From: Desulfobacteraceae bacterium
GTDB taxonomy: Bacteria; Desulfobacterota; Desulfobacteria; Desulfobacterales; Desulfosalsimonadaceae
Direction of reading: 5' to 3'
NCBI GenBank assembly: GCA_011389515.1
Contig: JAABUA010000007.1
Span: 1 to 64,000, forward strand
DNA length: 64,000 nucleotides
Shown: positions 53,542-60,532 of the stretch, in pieces
Position numbering within the stretch: the stretch's first letter is position 1
Layout of the letters: each line of letters starts with the position of its first letter
Translations under genes and position numbers: made by a program
Notes under the pieces: generated by a model
Told to the model about the DNA's origin: nothing
Database searches by the model: none
The model's input: only the letters and a program-made list of their open reading frames with translations

Positions 53542-53964
53542 TTACTCCCCTCCTGTATGAAAATATTCCTGCAGTACATACCTGTTTCCATGTGTATGGG
53601 ACGCTATCGTAACAGTCGCATACAACATAGACAGGGTGATGTTTTCCCTGCCGACAAGTTCCAGGGGTTCCAGTGAAACCGTCCACTGAAAAACTGGAAT
53701 GGAGTCTTCATATCTGCCGGATTCGCTCCCCATGAACCGTTCCGGTTCAAGACGGATTTCAGCCATTTTTTTCTGGGCAAGAAAAGGTGCTGCTGCATAA
53801 AATCGTGCGATTTCATTCATGCTGACCGACTGCCCCTGTAAGCGCATTGCGCTTACGAGCACAATGGCGAGGATGGAAACCGCCACGAGGACTTCCAGCA
53901 GTGTAAATCCCTTTTGAAGCGGATTTTTCAGGTTATCTTTAAAAAAACTGGACATGATCATCAT
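53542..53964 (-). CDS. gspI: Type II secretion minor pseudopilin GspI
   Basis: A 140-residue pseudopilin with KG^FTLLEVLVAVSILAIVLV near residue 18. Several ATG codons occur in the first four positions and cannot be ranked. It overlaps gspH by 26 bp and is followed with no spacing by gspJ. Confidence 0.92.
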   Translation of the reverse strand: MMIMSSFFKDNLKNPLQKGFTLLEVLVAVSILAIVLVSAMRLQGQSVSMNEIARFYAAAPFLAQKKMAEIRLEPERFMGSESGRYEDSIPVFQWTVSLEPLELVGRENITLSMLYATVTIASHTHGNRYVLQEYFHTGGE

Positions 53965-54475
53965 GAATTTTTACATGTGGCAGAAATGCTTCAATGATAT
54001 AGGACTTTTTCCGGTTTTGCCGGTCTGTCAGATGAATAATGGCCCGATCGGAGTATCCTGCCGGATAAAAAGATACAGCGGTTGTGCCGCTTGATACGCG
54101 TCTGTCTTGTGAATACAGGACCGAAGTCACCCGGTACCCCTGAGGAAGGTCAAAACTTTTTTCACTTGTTTCCGCCCCGGTTTCTGCAAGGACTTGTTCA
54201 TTTACTGCCGCATCGCCGGAGATGGCGTCCGGTGTCTCTTCTATCCGGAAGAGATTGCCGTCCAGATCGACATGCAGCAAAAATGTTTTTTGCGTCTGCA
54301 CGCTTTTGTTTTTCAGATCGGCAACATGTAATACAATCCATTTTGAAACTTTTCTGGCGTCATCCTGAAACAAGAAGCCTCCCATTCGCGGTGCGGCAAA
54401 GAAAAGAAGGATGCCCATAAGACTTATAACGACAACGATTTCAACAAGGGTGAAGGCGTGGGTGTTTTTTACCAT
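53939..54475 (-). CDS. gspH: Type II secretion minor pseudopilin GspH
   Basis: A 178-residue pseudopilin. The peptidase site reads HA^FTLVEIVVVISLMGILLFF: the residue before cleavage is Ala instead of Gly, while F+1 and E+5 are kept. Position, length and order agree with GspH. A repeat element (A2) separates it from gspG. Confidence 0.88.
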   Translation of the reverse strand: MVKNTHAFTLVEIVVVISLMGILLFFAAPRMGGFLFQDDARKVSKWIVLHVADLKNKSVQTQKTFLLHVDLDGNLFRIEETPDAISGDAAVNEQVLAETGAETSEKSFDLPQGYRVTSVLYSQDRRVSSGTTAVSFYPAGYSDRAIIHLTDRQNRKKSYIIEAFLPHVKIHDDHVQFF

Positions 54476-54543
54476 TGGATGCTAAGCCAGTCCGGGATGA
54501 ACAATGCCCGCTATGAACAGGATTGATATATCGTCTGCAACAT

Positions 54544-54698
54544 TGACGACTTCGCAAAAAGTCCAATATCTGCGTTGCGAACAATTTTTACAGAATCTCA
54601 CGTACGGCTAAGTACGCTCAATTCTTCAAAAATTGCTCTCGCCTTGATCTTGAACTTTTTTCAAAGCCGTCTGATCGTGACTTTTTACGAGTCCATCA
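54544..54698 (+). repeat. Family A MITE-like element, copy A2
   Basis: About 155 bp, TGACGACTTCGCAAAAAGTC to GACTTTTTACGAGTCCATC. The interior matches A1 closely, including CACGTACGGCTAAGTACGCT and CTCGCCTTGATCTTGAACTT. It fills most of the gap between gspG and gspH and ends a few bases before the gspG stop codon. Confidence 0.88.
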
Positions 54699-54700
54699 TG

Positions 54701-55153
54701 CTATTCGAGTTCCCAGCTTCGTATATCGGCGTTCACCCCTTCTCCTCCGGGCTGACCATCGGCACCGTAAGAAATGATGTCAAAATCGCCATGGGTGCCC
54801 GGGCTGAGATATACATATTCGTTGCCCCAGGGATCATTCAGGAGTCGCTTTTTATCGAGGTACCCGCCGTCTCTCCAGTTTGTGACCCCCTCCGGCTGTT
54901 CGATCAGGGCTTCCAGTCCCTGTTGCGTCGTTGGGTATGTGCCTGTATCCAGTCTGTATATTTTCAATGCGGTTTCAAGCGCCTCAATATCGACCCTGGC
55001 GCGCAACTGCCGGGCCTGGTCATCCCTGCCGATAAGCCTGGGCGCCATGTAAACAGCGAGAATGCTGAGTATGACGATGACAACCATCAATTCGATCAGC
55101 GTAAAGCCTTTATTGTTTATGCGCCTTGTGTGCTCTGGAGCCCTGAAAAACAT
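54701..55153 (-). CDS. gspG: Type II secretion major pseudopilin GspG
   Basis: A 150-residue major pseudopilin. Cleavage motif NKG^FTLIELMVVIVILSILAVY at residue 15-16, then the GspG pattern TGTYPTTQQGLEALI, DPWGNEYVYLSPG and DIISYGADG for the calcium site. First gene of the minus-strand operon; AAGGA precedes the start. Confidence 0.95.
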   Translation of the reverse strand: MFFRAPEHTRRINNKGFTLIELMVVIVILSILAVYMAPRLIGRDDQARQLRARVDIEALETALKIYRLDTGTYPTTQQGLEALIEQPEGVTNWRDGGYLDKKRLLNDPWGNEYVYLSPGTHGDFDIISYGADGQPGGEGVNADIRSWELE

Positions 55154-55277
55154 AAAAGTCCTTTTAAACCCGATGATTTTTTGTATAATTTAAAAAACCA
55201 GTACTGCTTGAATGTTTTTACATAAATATATTGTCGATTTCAAGGTTTTTCAATTGCAGACAAAGGAGAAATATTTC

Positions 55278-56075
55278 ATGGCGTTGAAAACAGATACCCT
55301 GTCCAAAGCCGGTTTGCTGGATCGTGGCGATATACTCCGGTTTCTTTTTCATCCGCGCAAGGCCGGCAGAACAATCCCTGCCGACCGCGTTGAAGAAATC
55401 ACCGTTGATGTGACGGATGATGCCGTTATCGGCTGCCGGCTCCACCTGGGGGGAAAAGAAAATCCGACCATTCTTTTCTTTCATGGCAATGGAGAAATCG
55501 CCCATGATTATGATCCAATAGGTCCCGTATATATATCATACGGTTTGAATTTCATTGTGGCCGATTACCGGGGATACGGCATCAGTACCGGGAATCCAAG
55601 CATTTCATCCATGCTTTCGGATGCATATGCATCTCTGGATCAAATCTCCGGCTTTTTGAAGGAAAGGGGGCATACCGGCCCTTTATGGATCATGGGGCGG
55701 TCCCTGGGCAGCGCCCCTGCGATCGAGGTGGCCGTTAACCGTCAGGACGTTGTGTCCGGACTTATCGTTGAGAGTGGATTTGCTGCGGTAAAAGATTTGC
55801 TCGAGCGGTTGGGAATCCTGCCGAAGGATCTTGATATAAGCGAAGAGATTCTTTTTTCCAATGCGGACAGCATAATGCAATATCATGGGCCGGTTCTGAT
55901 CATTCACGCCGAGCATGACCACATCATACCGCTTGACCACGGAAAACAGTTATTCGAATCCGCACCCGGGCCCAAAAAATCGATGAAAATCATACACGGT
56001 GCGGATCATAACAACATTTTCGCCCTTGCGGGCATGAAGTACTTTGAATATATACGAAACTTTATAAACGGATAA
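55278..56075 (+). CDS. Alpha/beta hydrolase
   Basis: A 265-residue cytoplasmic hydrolase starting at ATG 55278 behind AAAGGAG. Features: FFHGNGEIAHDY (oxyanion hole), DYRGYGISTG, nucleophile GRSLGS, Asp in HAEHDHIIP and His in HGADHNN. It resembles the BEM46/ABHD13-like group of esterases. Divergent from gspG; no link to secretion is evident. Confidence 0.82.
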   Translation: MALKTDTLSKAGLLDRGDILRFLFHPRKAGRTIPADRVEEITVDVTDDAVIGCRLHLGGKENPTILFFHGNGEIAHDYDPIGPVYISYGLNFIVADYRGYGISTGNPSISSMLSDAYASLDQISGFLKERGHTGPLWIMGRSLGSAPAIEVAVNRQDVVSGLIVESGFAAVKDLLERLGILPKDLDISEEILFSNADSIMQYHGPVLIIHAEHDHIIPLDHGKQLFESAPGPKKSMKIIHGADHNNIFALAGMKYFEYIRNFING

Positions 56076-56096
56076 ACGGAACACATTGATACGGTT

Positions 56097-56284
56097 CAAT
56101 TTCATTTAGGATGGGGATTGCTTCCCTTGGCGACTGTGAGCGATTGGGATCGCTCTACGGCTCGTTTCGCAACATCCTGCAATCAAAACCAATGCAGGAT
56201 GTTTTGCTCCACTTCGCCAAGAGCGATCGACAATCACTCCCAATGTCGCCTACGGGCAGCAACCCTCCACCCCAAATGAAATTG
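56097..56284. repeat. Long imperfect inverted repeat D
   Basis: A 188-bp region whose two halves are complementary along nearly their full length. The left arm starts CAATTTCATTTAGGATGGGG, and the reverse complement of the right arm starts CAATTTCATTTGGGGTGGAG; both continue with GGCGAC, CGATCGCTCT-like and CAACATCCTGCA segments. The central loop is about 10 bases. Read as RNA it is one long hairpin. Confidence 0.85.
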
Positions 56285-56312
56285 GTCATTTTACAATTCT
56301 TTGCATGTATCC

Positions 56313-56403
56313 ATAGACATGATCATCAGGAGGACCTCGTAGGGGCACCCGCAAGGGGTACCCCTACGGGCTCATATTCTGCGGGAATATTCATCGTGTA
56401 TAT
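56313..56403 (+). repeat. Family B palindromic element, copy B3 (internal deletion)
   Basis: Ends ATAGACATGATCATC and (inverted) ATATACACGAT match B2. The central palindrome is shortened to 29 bp (56339-56367, GTAGGGGCACCCGCAAGGGG onward), the half-size of B1 and B2. The small ATATTCTGCGGGAATAT hairpin is kept. Confidence 0.8.
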
Positions 56404-56423
56404 ACAAAAATCCAAAAATTAGT

Positions 56424-57827
56424 ATGTGTGCCAAAACCGAACACAATAACCTCATACAAGGAGCTGGTTTGTTGACCACAGACACTTTTTCCAACGCATC
56501 CGGCGATATCGAGATTTTTGCATTTTCTGGAAACAACAGGAAAGATGTAAAAGCCTTGCTTGCCAAGATGCTTGCAGAAACCGAAAACGCAGATACGCCT
56601 TCAGACGTTGTCAGGCTTGCAGAACAATCCAGGGCGCATTTCCGTTCAACTGATTTTTTCCGGCTTACCATGATTGTAAAACAGGACGATGTTTTGCAGG
56701 GTTGTCTGCAAAATGCCATTGCAGCCATTGATTCGAAAGATGGTGCAGATTCGGCCGTTTTCCCGGGTATTTTTTTCGGCGAGGATAAACCGCCCGGTAA
56801 AATCGCCTTTTTGTTTCCCGGACAGGGAAGTCAGTACATTCACATGGGGAAAGATCTCATTGCTTTTTTCCCCCAGGCAGAAACCGTTTTTAAAGATGTC
56901 GAAGTTTTGTTTGCGCGTGAAAAACCATTGCACGCATATATCTATCCGGAAGCACCGACTGACGCAGCGGATAAAAAGCATATGGAAGAGCTCCTACGGC
57001 AGACGGACATTGCGCAGCCGGCTATCGGCGCCATAAGCCTTGTGATGGCAAAAATCCTGTCTGTGTTTGAAGTGTTTCCGGGAATGACCGCAGGGCACAG
57101 TTTCGGGGAACTGACCGCTCTTTGCGCCGGAAAACGCATCCGTGAAAATGATTTTCTTTATCTTTCCGTATGGCGGGGACGCCTTATGGCAGCCGCCGGC
57201 GGTGCGGACAAAGGGCGGATGCTGGCGGTAAAGGAAAATCCGGACACAATTGCCCAACGCATACAGGCAAGCGGCGTTGACGTTATACTTGCCAATAAAA
57301 ACAGCCCGGAGCAGGGCGTGCTGTCGGGGAGCAGTGAAGAAATCGAAAAAATACAGCAAATCTGCAAGGAGAATCGAATTCGGACAATGCTCCTGCCGGT
57401 TGCCGCAGCTTTTCACAGCCGCCTGGTTTCAGACGCAGCAGAAGGTTTCCGGCAAAAAATAAAATCCGTAGAGATTTTGACAGCGGCCGTCCCTGTGTAT
57501 TCCAACAAAACAGCCATGCCCTATTCTGAAATCGAAAAAGAGGCGCGGCATCTCTTTGGGGAGCACCTGGTAAGCCCTGTCAATTTTATGGATCAAATCA
57601 TGAATATGCATGCAAACGGGGCGGGTGTTTTTGTCGAACTCGGGCCGAAAAACGTACTGACCGGACTTGTTAACTCCATTTTGAAGGGGTTTTCTTTTCA
57701 TGCGTTTTCCATTGATGCCTCTTCGGGAAAACAAAACGGGGTGTATGATCTTGCGGCAGCACTGTGCCGTCTTGGCGCCATCGGCTGCCCGGTTGACCTT
57801 CGTCCCTGGAAACAACCGCAGATCTAA
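56424..57827 (+). CDS. Orphan PUFA/polyketide-synthase-type acyltransferase
   Basis: A 467-residue protein. Residues about 28-125 match the linker before the acyltransferase in PfaA-type PUFA synthases (IEIFAFSGNNRKDVKALL; AEQSRAHF; GIFFGEDKPPGKIAFL). Residues 130-430 are a malonyl-CoA:ACP transacylase-like domain with FPGQGSQY (131-138), GHSFGEL with nucleophile S226, WRGRLM and catalytic H331 (AAFHSRLV). No ketosynthase, ACP or reductase domain is attached. The start at 56424 lies next to repeat B3, without a ribosome site, so a truncated megasynthase is possible. Alternatively it supplies acyl units in trans. Confidence 0.75.
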   Translation: MCAKTEHNNLIQGAGLLTTDTFSNASGDIEIFAFSGNNRKDVKALLAKMLAETENADTPSDVVRLAEQSRAHFRSTDFFRLTMIVKQDDVLQGCLQNAIAAIDSKDGADSAVFPGIFFGEDKPPGKIAFLFPGQGSQYIHMGKDLIAFFPQAETVFKDVEVLFAREKPLHAYIYPEAPTDAADKKHMEELLRQTDIAQPAIGAISLVMAKILSVFEVFPGMTAGHSFGELTALCAGKRIRENDFLYLSVWRGRLMAAAGGADKGRMLAVKENPDTIAQRIQASGVDVILANKNSPEQGVLSGSSEEIEKIQQICKENRIRTMLLPVAAAFHSRLVSDAAEGFRQKIKSVEILTAAVPVYSNKTAMPYSEIEKEARHLFGEHLVSPVNFMDQIMNMHANGAGVFVELGPKNVLTGLVNSILKGFSFHAFSIDASSGKQNGVYDLAAALCRLGAIGCPVDLRPWKQPQI

Positions 57828-57834
57828 ACGGCAA

Positions 57835-58770
57835 TCAGAATCTTGCGATAGGCTCTAAGGGTCGTATGGTGGCCGTATATATTACTTCCACATGACCATC
57901 CCGGAGAATCTTCAACCCGCCGTCAGACGCTACTCCCAGGAGGCGGGCCACAAAAGGGGCTTCCGTGCCTACGCGCACACGAATATCGGCATCGATCCAT
58001 GCCATGCTGGTTTCCAGGTTTGCAAGAAATACTTCGGGAGACATTGTCGTGGTGATCCTCTCAAACCGCTCTTTGCCGACAGTCACCAGTTTTTCCCAGA
58101 AAGCAAGGGGGGTGAAGGACGTGCCACTCGTGTTCAGGCAGGCAGCGGGGAGGACGAAATCATCCTGAAAAAGACCTGCTTCCGGCGCCGAAACCAGGTT
58201 GACGCCGATGCCCACGAGCACCCGCCCTCCCCTTTCCTCTACCAGGATGCCGCAAAGTTTGCGATTATCCAGTACAATATCATTGGGCCATTTTACGGCA
58301 ACGTCCAGATTCATTTCCCGGAAAACCGAAGCAAGGATGTCTCCTGCCAGCAGTGATGCAAGGTGTCTGTATTGAGATGCTTTTTCTCCGTCAAACGCCC
58401 AGAACCATGTACCATATATGTTTCCGGCAGGGGATACCCATGACCGTTTCCGTTGTCCCCGCCCTGCCGTCTGTCTGGCAACGAGAACCGACGACCAGGG
58501 CGCCATTCGTTTTTCTTGTATCAACACACGTGCCACCTCCATGGAAGATGTGCACGTACCGGTGATCCAGATATTTGCCGGGCCGTTATAGCCCTGTGAA
58601 TGCCATGTATTATGTTTTTTCCCGTCGATTGTCTCCTGATGGAAGTTCCATGGCAGAAGCAAAGAGACATCGCATTTCCAGACGTCATGAAAATCGGCCA
58701 ATGTTTCAGGATTAATCCCTGAAAATACGCCTTCTTTATCGTCATCCACGAGAAAAATGCCGGGTTTCAA
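57835..58770 (-). CDS. birA: Biotin-acetyl-CoA-carboxylase ligase
   Basis: A 311-residue ligase. The start is TTG at 58770 behind GGAG, seven bases away. After an N-terminal extension of about 75 residues (GIFLVDDDKEGVFSGINPETL), without a DNA-binding HTH, comes the catalytic domain: CTSSMEVAR, ARQTAGRGQRKRSWVSPAGN (GRGR-like loop), VKWPNDIVL, KLCGILVE and GIGVNL. A C-terminal SH3-like part follows. It is a monofunctional-type biotin ligase with an unusual N-terminus. Confidence 0.88.
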   Translation of the reverse strand: MKPGIFLVDDDKEGVFSGINPETLADFHDVWKCDVSLLLPWNFHQETIDGKKHNTWHSQGYNGPANIWITGTCTSSMEVARVLIQEKRMAPWSSVLVARQTAGRGQRKRSWVSPAGNIYGTWFWAFDGEKASQYRHLASLLAGDILASVFREMNLDVAVKWPNDIVLDNRKLCGILVEERGGRVLVGIGVNLVSAPEAGLFQDDFVLPAACLNTSGTSFTPLAFWEKLVTVGKERFERITTTMSPEVFLANLETSMAWIDADIRVRVGTEAPFVARLLGVASDGGLKILRDGHVEVIYTATIRPLEPIARF

Positions 58771-58839
58771 TGTTTTTCTCCATATCCTTCTAAATAGGTC
58801 AATTAGACACGAAAAGTTTTGTGGTTGCCGTATCTGAAA

Positions 58840-58897
58840 AAACCGATTTCGATTTCGATTATCCAACAAAAAGATTGGGCCGAAAAATGATTTTTAG
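58840..58897 (-). repeat. Family C repeat fragment (C2)
   Basis: CCAACAAAAAGATTGGGCCG (58863 onward) matches the right flank of C1 (CCAACAAAGATATTGGGCCG), and CCGATTTCGATTTCG resembles its other flank. The central hairpin is missing. It lies in the gap between birA and the nitroreductase gene. Confidence 0.55.
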
Positions 58898-59016
58898 AGA
58901 GATTCTAATATAAGTTGCCATATCTTTATCATCAATTCTTCTTGATCATGAAAATTATATGCTGGTATCATGAAAATTCTTTAAAAACAAAAAAATACGA
59001 AAATTCAGGAGGCTTA

Positions 59017-59715
59017 ATGAAGAATGTGTTTTTGACGGTTTTCACAGCAATATTGGTTCTGCTTGCAGGATCGATGCTCACAGCCGAAGAGGGGTACGCC
59101 ATGAGACAAAACGCTGATACCGGCATTATCAAACTTCCCGAACCGGTGAAGGACGGTTCTGTTTCCGTGGAAAAAGCGCTTTCAATCCGGCGTTCTTCAA
59201 GGTCCTTTACGAACAAACCCCTCACCCTGCAGGATATCGCACAACTGCTGTGGGCTGCACAGGGAATCACGGGACAGAGAGGTTTCCGAACCGCTCCTTC
59301 GGCAGGGGCGCTTTACCCCCTTGAAATATATATTGCCGCTGGAAACGTGGACAAACTCCCTGTGGGACTGTATCATTACCGCGCAGAATCCCATGACCTT
59401 GAAATCATGTCCAAAGGAGATCACCGCTCGAGCATATGGGAAGCGTCATTGCATCAGGCCGCAGTAAAAAATGCGCCCGCAGTATTTCTGTTTACCGGGG
59501 TTTTCCCCAGAACCATTGAAAAATATGGCAGGAGGGGAATGCAGTACGTTCTTATGGAAACCGGCCATGCCGCACAGAATCTACTGCTTCAGGCAGAGGC
59601 AATGGAGCTCGGGTATGTACCCATTGGGGCGTTTAACGACGATGTCATGCGGGAGATTCTTAAAATCGAAAAAGACACGCATCCGCTGTATGTGATTCCG
59701 GTGGGGCATCCATAA
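59017..59715 (+). CDS. Exported SagB-type nitroreductase-fold protein
   Basis: A 232-residue protein with a signal peptide (about 1-28, ending EEGYA), start ATG 59017 behind AGGAGG. The nitroreductase/SagB-ThcOx domain shows SIRRSSRSFTNKPLTLQDIA, LLWAAQGITG, TAPSAGALYPLEIYI, GLYHY and MQYVLMETGHAAQNLLLQA. These bind FMN in relatives. Sec export of a flavin enzyme is unusual, so it may be folded with flavin in the periplasm. No peptide precursor or partner cyclodehydratase gene is nearby. Function unknown. Confidence 0.75.
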   Translation: MKNVFLTVFTAILVLLAGSMLTAEEGYAMRQNADTGIIKLPEPVKDGSVSVEKALSIRRSSRSFTNKPLTLQDIAQLLWAAQGITGQRGFRTAPSAGALYPLEIYIAAGNVDKLPVGLYHYRAESHDLEIMSKGDHRSSIWEASLHQAAVKNAPAVFLFTGVFPRTIEKYGRRGMQYVLMETGHAAQNLLLQAEAMELGYVPIGAFNDDVMREILKIEKDTHPLYVIPVGHP

Positions 59716-59722
59716 GTCCGAC

Positions 59723-60475
59723 TCAGCCGATCAGCCGCTTTGAAAGCGCCTGGAGAACAGCACTGGCCTTGTCACGGATCAGCACATTGCAGACATCGTC
59801 ATAGGGCGTTTCGGAAAGGTTTATTATCGCAAGAAACCCGCCTGCTTCGCGGGCGTATCCGGGCAGATAGGACGCCGGCTGAACAACGAGCGTGGAACCA
59901 ACCACGACAAAGCAGCGGCTTTTTTTTGAAAGCGTAACAGCGAGGTTCATTTCTTTTTCCGGCATGGCCTGGCCGAAAGAAACCGTGTCCGGCTTCAAAT
60001 ATCCGCCGCAGGGACACTCGGGAGCCGGATCCCCGTCTTTGATAAGGGCAAAGGCCACTTCAAGAGGGGAAAGTGCGCTGCATTTCATGCATCTCACTCT
60101 CCGGGTATTGCCGTGCAGCTCAATAACCGCTTCATCGGGGATTCCGCTTTCCTGGTGAAGACCGTCAATATTCTGGGTGATTACCGCTGTCACAAATCCC
60201 TTCCCATACAGGGAAGCAATGGCTTGGTGTGCCCGGTTCGGCCTTGCCGCTGCAAGTTGGATGGAAAATTCTTTTTTTCTTCGCCAGTATTCAATCCTGG
60301 CTTCCCGGGAGGTCATAAAGTCATCGAAATATATCGGCCGGAACTGCTCCCATATGCCTCCCTGACTCCGGTAATCCGGTATTCCGCTCTCCGTGGATAT
60401 GCCGGCTCCCGTAAAAAATACGACCTTTCCATGTTCGCGCAAGGCGGATGCAATCTTGTCTATCCCCTTTGCCAT
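59723..60475 (-). CDS. SIR2 family NAD-dependent protein deacylase
   Basis: A 250-residue sirtuin. GAGIS (23-27), TQNIDGLHQ (100-108), catalytic H121 (ELHGN), and zinc cysteines C129, C132, C154 and C156 are all present. Y63 and R66 in EYWRRK fit the Tyr-x-x-Arg signature of class III sirtuins, so desuccinylase or demalonylase activity is possible. Converges on the nitroreductase gene with 7 bp between. Confidence 0.88.
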   Translation of the reverse strand: MAKGIDKIASALREHGKVVFFTGAGISTESGIPDYRSQGGIWEQFRPIYFDDFMTSREARIEYWRRKKEFSIQLAAARPNRAHQAIASLYGKGFVTAVITQNIDGLHQESGIPDEAVIELHGNTRRVRCMKCSALSPLEVAFALIKDGDPAPECPCGGYLKPDTVSFGQAMPEKEMNLAVTLSKKSRCFVVVGSTLVVQPASYLPGYAREAGGFLAIINLSETPYDDVCNVLIRDKASAVLQALSKRLIG

Positions 60476-60532
60476 AAATAACCCCGGGTTTTTTTGAGAT
60501 GGGTTCTATATTTGTGATTGCACATTCTTGTT

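Noticed and set aside
56111-56422. Plus-strand open frame across the repeats before the acyltransferase
   Set aside because: It consists of inverted repeat D and element B3, so it is chance translation of repeats.
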